In this document: piece by piece, positions 30,780 through 42,700 of the stretch | Numbering within the stretch: the first letter of the stretch is position 1 | How the letters are laid out: each line of letters starts with the position of its first letter | DNA from: Cymbomonas tetramitiformis | Taxonomy: Eukaryota > Chlorophyta > Pyramimonadophyceae > Pyramimonadales > Pyramimonadaceae | Length of the DNA stretch: 64,000 nt | Reading direction: 5' to 3' | Assembly: GCA_001247695.2 (NCBI GenBank) | Contig: LGRX02035193.1 | Location: forward strand, 1-64,000 | Program-made: the position numbers and the translations under genes | Notes under the pieces: generated by a model | Told to the model about the DNA's origin: nothing | Databases searched by the model: none | What the model saw: the letters and a program-made list of their open reading frames with translations, nothing else

Positions 30780-33700
30780 GGCGCGGGGAGCCACCAGCCG
30801 GCTGCTCCTTCTGCCACGTTACGGGCCCCAGCCGAGGAAACCCGGGCCGCCACTCCCGAGCCGGGCTCTCCCGCTGAGCCGCCGCTGGCATCTGCAAATG
30901 CTGCTGGGTCCGCGACGGCGAGCAATCGCGGGGCATCCGGCACGGGGGGGGGCTCAGCAATATCTGAGGAGGTCGCCGCCGGGGGGAAGGGGGCCATGCA
31001 AGCAGCAGGCGCCGTTGTGCATAAGAAAGCGGTTACAGGGTCTGCAGCGCTGAAAAAATCGGATACAGGTTCTGCAGCGCTGAAAAAATCGGATTCAGGT
31101 TCTGCAGCGCTGAAGAAAACGGTTACAGGGTCGATGGTGAAGAGTTCAGATGCAGCCACTGGGGGCAAGAAGAGGCGAAGGAGCGCCGCCGAGGCCCGGG
31201 AGGAAGCGTCAGAGGGCGACGCGGGAGGGCTAAGGGAGGGGCGGCAGCCTGCGTCTGCTGCGGCGGCCAAGAGCAGAACTGAGCAGAGGGACACAGGAGC
31301 ACTGCCAGGCGAAGCTGTGCGGCCGTTCAAGCGAGTACGGGCTGGGGAGGCAGCCGGCAGCCGTCCCCGCGAGGAGCACCCGGCGAAAGCAGCCAGAGAC
31401 AGTGGTGCTCTAGCAGCTGGGCTGGTCAACAGAGAGATGACAGTACCGATGCGGAGCGCCTCCAACTCCGCGATGCCGAGCGCCTCCCTGGTAGTGAGCA
31501 CAACGAGTGGCGGGCCCGGACGCGCAAGGATGGTCGCTGCAGGCCCCGTACAGGTGCCGGCGCCGTCGCCGTCGGCCGCGGCCCTATTGCTGCAGAGCAT
31601 TGAGCTACCGATGAGTGGCCCGAGGAGTGCCTCTGCGGTGGCCAAGTCGCAGCGGTACGCCTGCAACAGCGCCCCCTCCCCGTCGCCGGGCGCCGGCAGG
31701 GGCAAGAGCGCCCCCTCCCCGTCGCCGGGCGCCGGCAGGGGCAAGAGCGCCCCCTCCCCGTCGCCGGGCGCCGGCAGGGGCAAGAGCGCGCAATTCAGGA
31801 TCCCGAGGCGCGCCATGGACAGCAAGGCAAAGGAAGCGGAGCTGGCAGGCCAGGGGGGCGAACAGGGGGATCTACCCCCCCACTCGGGGCCTCCTGGTGG
31901 CCCGTGGGGGAAACCCCGAGGCAGGGACTCGGTGGCGAGCGGGCGACCTCCAATGCCAATGGATCCTAGGCTGGGGGATGGGGGGCAGCACCCAGCGGGC
32001 GAAAGCAGATTATCTATGACGCCGGTGCACAAGTCGCGGGCGATGACGCCGGAGCACCGGCGCCACGATTCCGCCGGCTCCGAGTTTAGCCGGATCGGCT
32101 CGGGTCTGACGGCCGGGAGCAGGGCCCCGAGCGGAGATCCTCAAGCTCCAAGCATCCCGATGACCCCGTGGGAGGCTGCTGAGCAGGTGTGCGCCCCCTC
32201 GTGCGCAGCGCTCCTGACTCGTGCCCCAGGGCGGCGTGCATCTCACTCCGCCTCCCTGCTCTTCCACGACTGCTCACGTCGGAAAGGGAGGGGTGCTGCA
32301 GGAGCAGGCCGCTGCCGGGCTGCCTCCTGGGTATGAGATCCCGGGGTTCAGCCCTCCACACATGGAGGCGCCTGCCGAGACGTTGCCGGCCTCGCAGCCC
32401 CATCAAGTTCCAATATTCTCCGTGTTCCGAGAGGGCCGCCCAGGGGCGCGCCTGGCCCGGCCACCGCCCATCGGCAATGCGGAGATGCTCATCAAGAGTC
32501 ATGGCGCGGATAGAGGAAAGGGTAAGGAGCTCCGGGCGACGCGGCCTGCCCTCGGTGCGCCTGCGAGCGGGAGCCTGGGAGGGGCCGCGAGGACCGTCCC
32601 GAGTGTGGCGGAGCCCCCGGAGGTGGTGGTGGTTGAGGAGGAGGAGGAGGAGGAGCCGCCGAGCCGTGAGGGCACCCCGCCGTTGGAGCTGGCGGATGAG
32701 GAGGTGGAGGTGGCGCAGCACGGCTTGTGGACGGGGAAGGTGCTCAAGGGGTCTCTGGAGATGGACGTGATGCTCGGCGCCATTCTGCGGTGGGGGCCGG
32801 GAGCTGAGCGCATCACCCGCGAGGAGGTGGAGGAGGCCCTTCCACGCTGCGGCGAGCCGCTGACGTGGACCAAGAGCACCAGCGGCGCGGTGCTGGCGAG
32901 CTCCATAAAGAGCCACCTCAACCAGCTGGAGACCACGTGGAACGGCACTGTGTTGCTCTTCCGTCCGCTGGTGAACCCTGCGCTTCGCCACCGCACGCCC
33001 CACGCTTCCCTCACGTATATGCCATGGTTCTGGTGGGGGCGGCATATTTGATTGCAGCGGTTTTGTGAGGTACTGCCGGGCGCAGCTGCCCTGGCTTGGG
33101 CGGCGCGCCTTCTGTGGAATCGCGCATTGAGATCGCTGCTCCACGCTGCGTCACACTGAGATCCGCCCCCAATTGCGGCTGTTTGATCCCGTGTGGGTGT
33201 GTGTGTGTAGAGCTGTATGAGTTTGTGGTATCTTGTCACGGCCCCGCCCTGCTCCTGATTTGCTTCTCACATCCACTGGGATGATGGTGGGCTGGCTTTT
33301 GTTGGCCGATCTCATGCCGTTCAGTGTGTGTGTGTGTAGAGCTGTCGTGCTGCGAGGAGAGGCAAAAGGTGGTGATGTGCACCTTCTGTGTTTTCCCTTG
33401 AATTTTGTGGGGAGCACTTAGGTGCGCGCATGTTTCCTTTTTTTGACATGGGGTGTCCATGCTGTGTGGTGTGACTGCATTCATGACATAAGCATGGACC
33501 AACAGGTCCCATCCATCGACCGGGAGCCACTGGGGGGCATGCCAGCAGGGTCCGCTTACTTCGTAACCCAGAGACCAACAGTTGTTTGGCGACGATCGGT
33601 CACATCGTATCATCTTTCCATGCTGCTTTGCATTTGGGTTGGGAATATGTATGCGTTTGTGGTATCTTGTCACGGCCCCGCCCTGCTCTTGATTTGCTTT

Positions 33701-34397
33701 TCACATCCACTGGGATGATGTTGGGCTGGCTTTTGTTGGCCGATCTCATGCCGTTCAGTGTGTAGAGCTCCATTACGTGAGCCGCTGGGGGGCATGCCAG
33801 CAGGGTCCGCTCACTCCGTTACCCAGAGACCAACAATTGTTGGGCGATAATCGGACACATTGTATCATCTTTCCATGCTGCTTTGCATCTGGGTTGGGAG
33901 TATGTATGAGTTGGTGGTATCTTGTCACGGCCCCGCCCTGCTCCTGATTTGCTTCTCACATCTACGGGGATGATGGTAGGCTGGCTTTTGTCGGCTGATC
34001 GCATGCCATTCAGTGTGTAGAGATCCACAAGGCAGATGTCGCATTTGCACAAATATACGCGGTTCGACCTGCACTCTTCCCTTTTTGCCTGGCGCGTTCG
34101 GAGGGGGACAAGATCAATCTGTTGGACTGCGGCACGCGGCGACGGAGATGTCGCAGGTGTACACCGGATCTGGTTGTTTAGGGTGGAAGTGACGGCGTGG
34201 GGGGAGGGGCACGTGAGGTGAGGGCGCAGCCCGGGTCCTCGGAAGACAACATCAAGGAGCTCGCGAAGCAAGTACAGAAGAATCTGGACGGCAAGGGCAA
34301 GGCGGCTGTCATCGACAATCTGCCGCAGGGGAGAACTCTCTTGCTCATGGCCGCATCAGACAGCCTCCGAGGCATCCTAGGCATACCTGACAAGTAA
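30780..34397 (+). CDS. SPOC-like domain protein, retroelement array in an intron
   Basis: Three exons chain in phase 0. Exon 30780-32186 encodes a disordered Ala/Gly/Ser/Pro/Lys-rich region with two coding minisatellites. A 43-bp intron (32187-32229, CAG|GTGTGC to TGCCCCAG) leads to exon 32230-32970, with an acidic run (EVVVVEEEEEEE) then HGLWTGKVLKGSLEMDVMLG, ALPRCGEPLTWTK, IKSHLNQLETTWNGTVLLFR. A 1,259-bp intron (32971-34229) precedes exon 34230-34397: SSEDNIKELAKQVQKNLDGK, AVIDNLPQGRTLLLMAASDS, ending LGIPDK. The order (L/V)W.G..., helix, (V)LLF.P, ED...L...L, (G)...(L)LL.. fits the SPOC fold seen in Spen, PHF3 and DIDO-type nuclear proteins, which bind phosphorylated Pol II tail or corepressors. 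The full N-terminus is unresolved; a 38-bp intron before 30780 is possible. Confidence 0.5.
31033..31790 (+). repeat. Coding minisatellites in the SPOC-like gene
   Basis: At about 31033-31125, three to four 30-bp units encode TGSAALKKSD. At about 31670-31788, three exact 39-bp units encode SAPSPSPGAGRGK. Both preserve the frame. Confidence 0.85.
33197..34022 (+). mobile_element. Three 5'-truncated retroelement copies in the SPOC-gene intron
   Basis: Copies at about 33216-33329, 33340-33766 and 33775-34018, all with the TTCAGTG(TG)n end described at 27073-30321. Each is separated by the same short junction, TGTGTAGAGCTG or a close variant (33197-33215, then after each copy: TGTGTAGAGCTG, TGTGTAGAGCTC, TGTGTAGAGATC). 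These look like successive target-site duplications at one microsatellite site. All lie inside intron 32971-34229 on the gene's sense strand. Confidence 0.75.
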
Positions 34398-35386
34398 AGC
34401 CCTCCCCTCCTCTGGCACAGTCCTTCGCTGCTGCCCGGTTTGCTTGGTGCCAACCATTTGGGATCGCGTGGTGCTAAGGCATTCCCAGCAGTGAGGATCC
34501 TGCGCCCATCAACCAATAAGCGCCCTCCCTGCCTCAACTGACCCTCCAGGGGACCCTCCGAGGGCTGCGCTCCCAGTACCCCCCCCGGTCTGCGCCAGCC
34601 GTCGCTGAGGACTTTCCCAACTTCTGGAGCGCAGGAAGGCCGTGGCACCAAGGTGACTGCTGACAGGAGATAGCTAGAATATTATGATTAGATGGTTTCA
34701 ATGTTGCAGACACCTCGAAATGGCCGAGCACCGCTCAGGGCTGTGGATTTGTTGGTCGCTCTATCGGATAGGGCTTTGAATCGCTGTCGGCTCGGACATC
34801 CCCAGGCTCGAGTCCCAAGCTGTTTCCACGAGAGGCAATAGCGACATCTCAATCGGTGCTAGCTTTCGGCCGCTGGCCACGAAGCTGAATCCCACAATCG
34901 GAGCCTCTTTAGCAAACAGAGAAAGCGCAGTCGTCAATTCACGGATACAGAAGGCGCATGATGCATTCTGGCAGTGGCGGCCGCTGACGGGCCCTTGCCG
35001 TGGAGATGACGTCCCCTGTCAGAGGGCTGACGGAATTGCATCTCCGCCGTTGACTCCTTCTTGGCGCCGTTCCAGCTCCTGATCTCCGTGACCCTTTCGC
35101 GCCACGCGCCATGGGATACTCGCTCCCGGCGTTCCCATGGCTTACCCATCTGCTGACTTTCTTGAAATCGTGCGGTCCGAATTCGCCGGGCGCTTCTACC
35201 CCGAGTCTAAGCATGGCATCCTGCGTGCGCCATGCATCCTGATCGTTCGCCCCCAATCGGCGGCTCTCTCGTGGCGATCTTCCCATCTTCGTGCCCTCCC
35301 CCGTTGACTTTCTTGACTTTTCACTCCCCGTGCCCCTTTCCTGACCTGCCCTCGGGGCCGCGGGCGTGTGATTGGGCGACCTGCAG
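34398..35386. other. Intergenic interval
   Basis: No convincing gene. Near 34745-34825 a tRNA-like stretch (GGTCGCTCTATCGGAT; GGCTCGAGTCCC) lacks a pairable T stem and is not called. Pyrimidine-rich sequence before 35386 is probably the intron or 5' region preceding the next exon. Confidence 0.4.
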
Positions 35387-36900
35387 GGACCGCGGCCCAG
35401 TGGAGGGCAGCGTGAGCCTCGGGCAAGACCCGGCCCTATACGGGCTGGTCTTCACGAGCACCACCAAGATGCCGGCGAAGGCCCCCAGAACACCCGACGC
35501 CTTGCCCCTCCGCAGCTTCTGCTACTCGCTGCAGCTGGCCGGCGTGGGTCACCGCCAACTCAGCTCTGGGCACGTGGCGTACCTGCGGCGCCTCGGCGTG
35601 GCTGAGCTTCAGCGCGGTGCCGCCGCCGCCGCCACTGAGCCCGCAGGGGCTGAGCGTAGGGGCTCGGTGGCCGCCCGTACAGTGGTGGTGAGATACGATC
35701 TTGCCTCCGGCATGGATCTCATCGATGAGGAGCTGCTATGCGGCTTGCTCCAAACCCGCTGCTTCCACCACCGCTCAGACCCCAGCGACCCCCGCCGCCC
35801 CCGTGTGGTGCGCCCCGGCTGCCCCTGCACCCCCCTCCCCTGAGACTGATCGCGGCGCCCGCGTCTCAGTGCCAGCGGCGCCTTGCATGGCACGGGTTGG
35901 TGCCCTGTCTTTGCAGCTGGAGGGCTCGATGGCCCTGGCTGCTTCATCGAGGCAACGATACGATACCTCCTGCCAACATCTCCTCCTGCTGGCACTTCCT
36001 GCCTGCCAGCGTCTCCTGCCAGCGTCTCTTGCAATTGATGCAGGAGCGCCCATGCTTGGGGTTCAGTTCGCGATGTACACCCGGAGGCTTACTGCTGCAC
36101 TCACCTTGCGGCTGGCGCCTCCAGGGCGGTGACGAGGTCATGCGCGCGCTTGAGGTGAGGTGTGGGAGGAGAGGGTCGGGGGGGGGTGCACACTAAGGTA
36201 TTGCGCACGCTGGTGGAGAGTGCGAGAGTGGAGCTGGAGCTTGCAAGCCCGGAGGTGGTGCAGGAAGCGCTACAACTCTGTATGCCACCGCGTGGCGTGG
36301 ATGCCGCACAGCAGACGTCCGGCGCAGCCTTCTGCCGGCATCTGGTGATGCCCAGAGGCACGCGCCTCTTCATCCAGCGGCACTCCGCTGCATCGGCAAG
36401 CTACAAGGTGCGCGCTCGGCCCTCCGGACCGGCAGATCTCCCTGCAGTCCGTGGTGCGCCCTCCCTGCTTCTCAGGCACGCGGGTTTTCGCTTCATGCTC
36501 ACGGGCAGGGGGGTGGGGCGTGCAGATCTGGGTCGGCCTTGGCATCAGTACGATTACCGTGGAGTCGCTCGTGGAGCTTGTGGAGAAGCATTTGGGTGCG
36601 CCGCAGCCTCCCCCGCTATCCGTGGCCCTCCTGCCCCCTCCCACAGCGTGCCCCCAACGTCCGCCCCTGCCGGCGCCTCCACAGCGTGCCCCCAACGTCC
36701 GCCCCTGCCGAGCGCCTCCGCGTGCCCCAACGTCCGCCCCTGCCGGCGCCTCCCACAGCGTGCCCCCAACGTCCGCCCCTGCCAGCGCCTCCCACAGCGT
36801 GCCCCCAACGTCCGCCCCTGCCGAGCGCCTCCCACAGCGTGCCCCCACCGTCCGCCCCTGCCGAGCGCCTCTGCAGCCCGGGGTGCGCGCATTGGAATGA
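35387..36900 (+). CDS. Plus-strand multi-exon gene, unknown protein
   Basis: Coding-like exon from 35387 (acceptor GGGCGACCTGCAG): YGLVFTSTTKMPAKAPRTPD, SFCYSLQLAGVGHRQLSSGH, VAYLRRLGVAELQR, TVVVRYDLASGMDLIDEELL, open to 35843. A later exon ending at 36407 (TACAAG|GTGCGC) reads LRTLVESARVELELASPEVV, QEALQLCMPPRGVDAAQQTS, ending SAASASYK. After a 68-bp intron the frame QIWVGLGISTITVESLVELV runs into a Pro-rich minisatellite and stops at 36900, though phase 0 would select another frame here, so one splice is uncertain. Globular and disordered segments alternate as in neighbouring genes. No family recognised. Confidence 0.4.
36640..36885 (+). repeat. ~42-bp Pro-rich minisatellite
   Basis: About six imperfect units containing CACAGCGTGCCCCCAACGTC and CGCCCCTGCCGAGCGCCTCC. 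All frames are open and Pro/Ala/Arg-rich. Confidence 0.85.
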
Positions 36901-37058
36901 GCCCGAAAGCTGCACACTGTCGACACTTCATCGGATTGGGTTAGGATTTCACAGCCCACAATCGAATCAGTTTGGGAGGTCGAAATCCACAATCAAATTG
37001 GGCGTAACAAGTCAAAGCCTTCAATCGAATCGACTCGGATAAGTACGAAAAATGGCCC

Positions 37059-39159
37059 TTGATAATCGATGAGGCCAGCATAAGGGGAGGGCGTTCTGCT
37101 GCAGCCACCGCTGCTGATGCCAGCTGCGCCGGGCGCCGGGTTGTGAACGTGGAGAGTCTGGCGACGAGGCGAGATCGGCGCTCGGTCTTCATGGAACTCG
37201 CCTCCAAGGTGCGCCCCGCACTTGGTCGGCTGCCAGTGTTTTGCGGGATCGCGGGAGTGGACTCTTCCACCCCCACCCCCACCCCATGCTTCCCTCTGTT
37301 CCAGTCCAGAGCCCTAGATCACTGATGATACGTAGGTTTCAAGCGCCGTTTGAGCCGAGCAAAGGCAAGAACTGTTTGGATCTTATCGCCCGCTTGGTTC
37401 CATGCCCCATAAGAAAGAAGGAACTTGGCAGGGGAACGCAGTGGTCGAGCACGTGTGGTGCTCGGTGTGCCGCAATCCAGGAGCTGGTGTCGCGAGCCAT
37501 GGAGCTGGACGGTGCTGCAGTCGAGGCCGGCAACCTCTCAGTGCGGCCGCAGGTCAACAGCGCGACCCTCGGGAGCTCCGAGCGGTCCCCCGGCCAACCT
37601 CCACAACCACCGCCGCCACCGCAGCCGCCGCCACCGACCTGCACCCTGCCTCCACGCGCGCCGGCGGCCGAGGTCCACGTGGCGCCTCTGAAAGAACCGT
37701 ACAACCCAAATGCGGCGGTGGATATGGACTTTGAAATGCAGCCCCCCTCAGCGCGTCCACCTCCGGCAGTGCACCAGCTGGCACCCGGCGTGGCCCAAAA
37801 CCAGCGCACCAGCAGCGATGGCAAGGCACCGCCAGGTGGCAGGCCAGGAGCTGGTGGGGGTAGCACAGAAGTCGCCCCTGAGGGCCCTGGCCCTGCAGGC
37901 GCGCATCCGCCAGGGGCGCCTGGCAGCCAGAGCCGGGAGGGCGCCCCTGGTTCAAGGCGGGAGGTGAGGTCACAGGCGGCAGTTGGGGACGGGAAGACCA
38001 CCGATCGGGGGCTCGCGCAAAAGAGCCCCCTGGCGGAGATCAAGATGGCTGCCAGAGGGTGGCGGGGGCCGGCTGAACAAAGCTTGAGGGGGGGGCGGGG
38101 CCCACGGTCGGTCTCAGACAATTTGGAGGAGGAGCGCCTAGTGGCGCCAGAGGCGAGAAAGGCGAGTAGAGCGGAGGAAAAGAGGGTGACGCTGGAGGGC
38201 AGGGCATCATTGGGGCGCAAAGAGGCCGAGGGCATGGGGGAGGGGAAGGGAGGAGGCGGAGAGCAGGCGGAAGGGGGATGTGGGCATAAAGGCAGCGGGG
38301 ATGGAGGCCGGCAGAGGATGGAGGAGGCGGGGGCGTGGAAGAGGAAGGCGGCGCGGGACGAGGAGTGGGAGCGGCCGCAGGGCGGCGGTCAGGCCGACAG
38401 GAGGGCGACGCGGGACGCGGAGGGGCCAGCGAAGAAGAAGGAGAAGGGGGAGGAGGAAAGCGACGGGGCACGGAGACTACGGCGGCGTAGCTACATGTTC
38501 TATGCAAACGGCGAGCAGCGGGACCTGAAGCGCGAGGTACTGGCCTCCTGGGCCCCGCGGCCCCCGAGTCGCCTCCCAGTGGATTGCGCGGGCGCGGGCT
38601 GAGACGTGCCTCTGCTGCGAGGCTTGAGGACCCGAAGGAGCACGTCGGCGACAGAGCGAACAGCGTCCCCGCGGAGTGTGTGCGAGTGAACCTGCAACCC
38701 GCAGGCCCTCTTGAAGCCGTCAGCCCGAAACTCAGAGCGGTTTTTTTAAGATTTGCACACCCGAGATCGAGGCTTGCGTCTTATTCTGCAGGAAGGCGGA
38801 AGGGCGTTTGCCTCGCCCCCCCAGCGGGATCCGGCATGCAGCCCCGGCCGCTCGCTGAAGCGTCCGTCGCCCGGGCGCCCGAGCCTCGTCACACGCATGC
38901 TGGGCCTCGGCGTGTGACGAAGGGATGCGTGGTTGCACAGGTGGTGGATCTTCTGATGGAGATCAAGCCGCCGCCCAAACCCCCGCTTGACAGCCACTGC
39001 CTCGGGCTCCTGGCCCAGATGGTGGTCACCGATGCTCTCCTCCTGGTGGAGCACCTCATCATTGTCCAGGAAGCTCACCTCTACGATTCTACCAACCGTA
39101 GCGAGTTCCTCATCTCCCTGATCAAACAGGCGAATCAAGGAGACCGCTACTTCCCCGGG
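37059..39159 (+). CDS. Plus-strand multi-exon gene(s), disordered protein with a C-terminal helical exon
   Basis: First segment to 37208 (GRRVVNVESLATRRDRRSVF, MELASK|GTGCGC), then a 96-bp intron ending CTGTTCCAG (37304). Phase 0 would give SRALDH and a stop, so either that gene ends there or the large exon (frame open 37241-38536) starts anew, for example at ATG 37325 (MIRRFQAPFEPSKGKNCLDL). The large exon encodes Pro/Gly/Glu/Arg-rich sequence ending SYMFYANGEQRDLKRE before donor GTACTG. Exon 38941-39159 (acceptor GGTTGCACAG, 73 codons) reads VVDLLMEIKPPPKPPLDSHC, LGLLAQMVVTDALLLVEHLI, RSEFLISLIKQANQGDRYF: a compact helical region. By company with the SPOC-like gene a nuclear role is possible, but no domain was recognised. 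Confidence 0.4.
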
Positions 39160-39782
39160 GTCCTGGTAGCCCCGCCCCCTCCTCCTTTACTCGTGCCCTC
39201 CATACTGGCAGTCGGACCGCCGCATTCTCCCGGAGGCAGCGAGCCTGAAAGTTGTGGGTGAACAGCCGCTCAGCTCGGGAGAAACACCGGGACCCGGAGC
39301 CCAGCATCACGCAGGCTGCCATGGTGGATAAGGAGGGACCGGGGCAGGGTGTGGGTAGGAGTGAAATGGAGAGGAAGCGTAGGAGAGGCCGATCTGGAGA
39401 GGGGGATGTAAGGGGGCTGGAAAGGAGGCGGTGAGGTCGATGGGAGGTGCACTGAGAGAGCCAAGGTGGGGGGCACGGTGCGCGCCTAGGAAAGGCAGAG
39501 CTAGGATACGGTGGTTGGGGGCAAGTAGAAGCTGAGCTGAAGGTTACCAGAAGCGTGTCGGGGAAACACAAACTGTGGAGCATGGTGAGGGTGCTCGGTA
39601 AAGATGGGGCTGGGGAGGTGGTAAATGGGAAGGTAGCTGGGAGGGCTGAGCGGGGGGCAAGGAGTGGTCCGAGCATCCACTCAACGGTGTGCACACATGT
39701 TCTCGATGACCGGCGCGTCCACTCACCAGCGCCTGCACTGCCAGTTCCCGTGTTTTAAGCTAATAGGTGCTGGGAGGCGGAG

Positions 39783-42700
39783 ATGCGGGAGAGAGGGGCG
39801 GGGGCACAGGGCATGAAGGGGGGGCTGGCGCTGCAGCGGAAGCTGGTCATTCTACGAGCGATGCGCATGGAGGACCCGGCCCGCGGCGCGGTGGAGCGGC
39901 TGCTCACTGAAACTCGCCAGGAGCTGCAGGACCTCGGCGTGGGGCTGGCGCGCCTCAAACGCCACACGGAGCACCCAGGGGTGATAGACAACGTGCACAC
40001 CCTCCGCAAGCAGTGCAACACCTTGGGGAAGCGATTTACTCGCAAGGTACGACCTCTTCTCCTGACCCCTGAGCCCCAAGTGCGTCCCCACGACTTCGCT
40101 GCCCTCCTCATTCCAGCAGGGGGCTGGTGGGTGCGGGTTCCCGGGACAGGAGTGCGAGGCAGAACTGCTGCGCCCAGCAGCGAAGGTTCTGCCCAGCCCG
40201 GGGCCGCCCAGACATGGCGGAGGCAAGCTGAAGGAGGAGCCGGCGGCGTATCCAGCGAGCGCGGGCGCGGAGTTAAGCGTGGCAGCAGACAGAGAGGCGG
40301 CGTCCTTAGCAAGGGTGTCAAGCGAAGACGGGGAGGGGACACCTAGGGCTATGCCAGGTGCGCCGAAGAAGATGATGTCGTCGGTGGTGGTGCCAAGCGA
40401 AGACGGAGAGAGGACACCCAGGGCTATGCCAGGGGCGCCGAAGAAGATGATGTCGGTGGTGGTGATCCCGGAGCGAGCGTCGCAGCCCAGCGTGCACCCG
40501 AGTGTGCCTGGCCAGGAGAAGGCACCCGGGGCGACCTTGGGGGCAGCCCGGAGTACCAGCCAGGGGGCAGGAAGTGGCCCGGGTGGCAGCCGTGGTAGTG
40601 GGCAGGGGGCAAGGAGATGGCCAGGGTAGTGCCCAGGGGGCAAAGCAGAGCGCAGCCCACGGGGCAGCCAAGCGGCCACGGAGCGCCGGCCAGGAGCCTG
40701 CAGGGCGGCCCATGGAGCGGCCACAGAGCAGCGGCGCTGCCCCGGCTGCCGCTGCTGGCGCCCAGCAGAGTGAGAGCCCGCTGCCGGCGCCCAGGAAGAA
40801 GCGCCGCCGCATCTTTGAGGACGGCGCGAGCCCACTGGACAGCGACGGACGGGCGCCCCCGGCGACGGCCATGATGGCTGCAGTGGCGGCAGCGCAAGCT
40901 GCTCTCAGGGTCCGAGCAGCGCCCCCATCCCAGCTGCCATCTTCAGGTCATACCCCACTCAAAGCCGACAGCGTCTCTCCATCCCAGGGGTCCGGCGTCA
41001 CGCCGCCCAAAGCTCCTGCCGCCTCACCATCTAAAGCGTCTGGCACCATATTTTTAGACATATCGCCCAAAGCCTCCAGCCTCTCACCCCCTCAGCCTCT
41101 CACCCCCAAAGCCTCCAGCCTCTCACCCCCAAAGCCTCCAGCCTCTCACCCCCAAAGCCTCCAGTCTCACCCCCAAAGCCTCCAGCCTCTCACCCCCAAA
41201 GCCTCCAGCCTCTCACCCCCCAACGTCTCCGGCACCGTAGCCTGCAAAGCAACTGCTGCCACGCAACCCCAGACGCGCAGCAGCACGCCGCAGTCAGTCT
41301 CTGGTGGGGCACATTCCGATCCGCCGCAGTCCACCCCGAGTCAGCCACCTGGCATTGTCCCATCCATAGCATCCGCGAGCCCTTCATCGGAAGCGCCGGC
41401 TGCCACCCTCGCCAAGCCGGCAGGCGTGGCCCAGCCCAAAGCCTCAGGCGCGCCCCAGGCACCTCGCACGGACCTAGGAAAGTGCCCCCCTTCCGATGGC
41501 AACACCAGCGTGGAGAAAGCGAGCAAGGAGGAGGCCTTCGCCACCGTCCAAAGCGCGTTGCTCCCCGCTGGGCCAGGAAGCCTCAAGCGCCTCGCTAGAG
41601 GAAACCCTCGGGGCGCATCTAGTCAGGCTGTGGCTGGAGGACAGCAGTGGGAACAGAGCCGCGCCCCAGCCACAAAGGCACAAGCTGAGCCGGGGGCACA
41701 AGCGGAGCCGGGGACACAAGCGGAGCCGGAGGCGAGCTCCACAGCAGAGGCGCTGCACACAGCGGATCATGCATGCTCGGCTGATAATCCGGCCGAAGCA
41801 CAGGGCGCGGGGCGCGGCACACAAGTGGGGCCCGGACAGAGCGACGGCTGCGTGGCTTCCGTGCGCCCGAACCCGACAGACGTAGCCTCCTTGGAGCGAC
41901 ACGACGGAGAGGGCGCGGAGGTGATGAATGTAGCCTGCTCCGTGCAAGACCGAGACGGCAAAGTAGTGGCTGCCCACTCGTATCCCGTGGAGGGATCCCC
42001 CACGTCTGCTGCTGAGACGGGGCTTGCCACCAAGCACCCAGGCGTGGATCCTCGAATTGACCTCACTGTAGCACAGCGCCCTCCGATCAGTCCAGTGGAT
42101 GCTGCTGCTGCTGCTGATGATGATGATGATGCCACGTCACGGGCGGGCCAGGAAGAGCCCTGGGAGGCCCGGTGCCCGCCTGACAGAGGGGGTCGTGCTA
42201 CGGAGCCTGAGGGTCCCAGCGCGGCGCAGAGGATTGACCTGGACGTAGATGGTGATGCCATCATGGAGCCCCCTTCCCCGCGGGTGTCCGCCGAGCTGGC
42301 CTCTCAAATCGCCGCGGAGGAGCTCCCGGAGGCGGTGCCCTCCCACCTTCGAACCTCCGATGTGCTTTCAACAGCCACCGAGGGCCGTGCTGCAGCAGCT
42401 GCGCCGTTGTCGTCGCTACAAAACTCGCCGTCAGCAGCATGCCCTCCCATGCCGTCATCTGATGCAGGCCCACAGCCATTGCCACCACTCGACACCACGC
42501 CGCCGCACAGTCTACCCACTCCCCCGTCGGACCCTCCACCTCTGCTTCCACCTCCGCTTCCACCTCCACCTCCCCTCTCGAATGTTTCCGTGCCACCTCC
42601 CCCATTTGGCCCTCCCCAGCCAGATCCCCCCCCTGGCCCTCTTCTCCCATCTGACCCTTCCCCCGCACCTCAGCCTTTTTCCATTGTCAGCCTTCTGCAA

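Noticed and set aside
30776..32032. 418-codon minus-strand ORF
   Set aside because: It is antisense to the G+C-rich exon of the SPOC-like gene, whose plus frame is supported by two phase-matched introns; long antisense frames are expected at this composition.
34745..34825. tRNA-like stretch (GGTCGCTCTATCGGAT ... GGCTCGAGTCCC)
   Set aside because: The presumed T-arm bases do not pair (CCAGG against CCCAA) and no acceptor stem closes, so it is at best a decayed tRNA-derived sequence.
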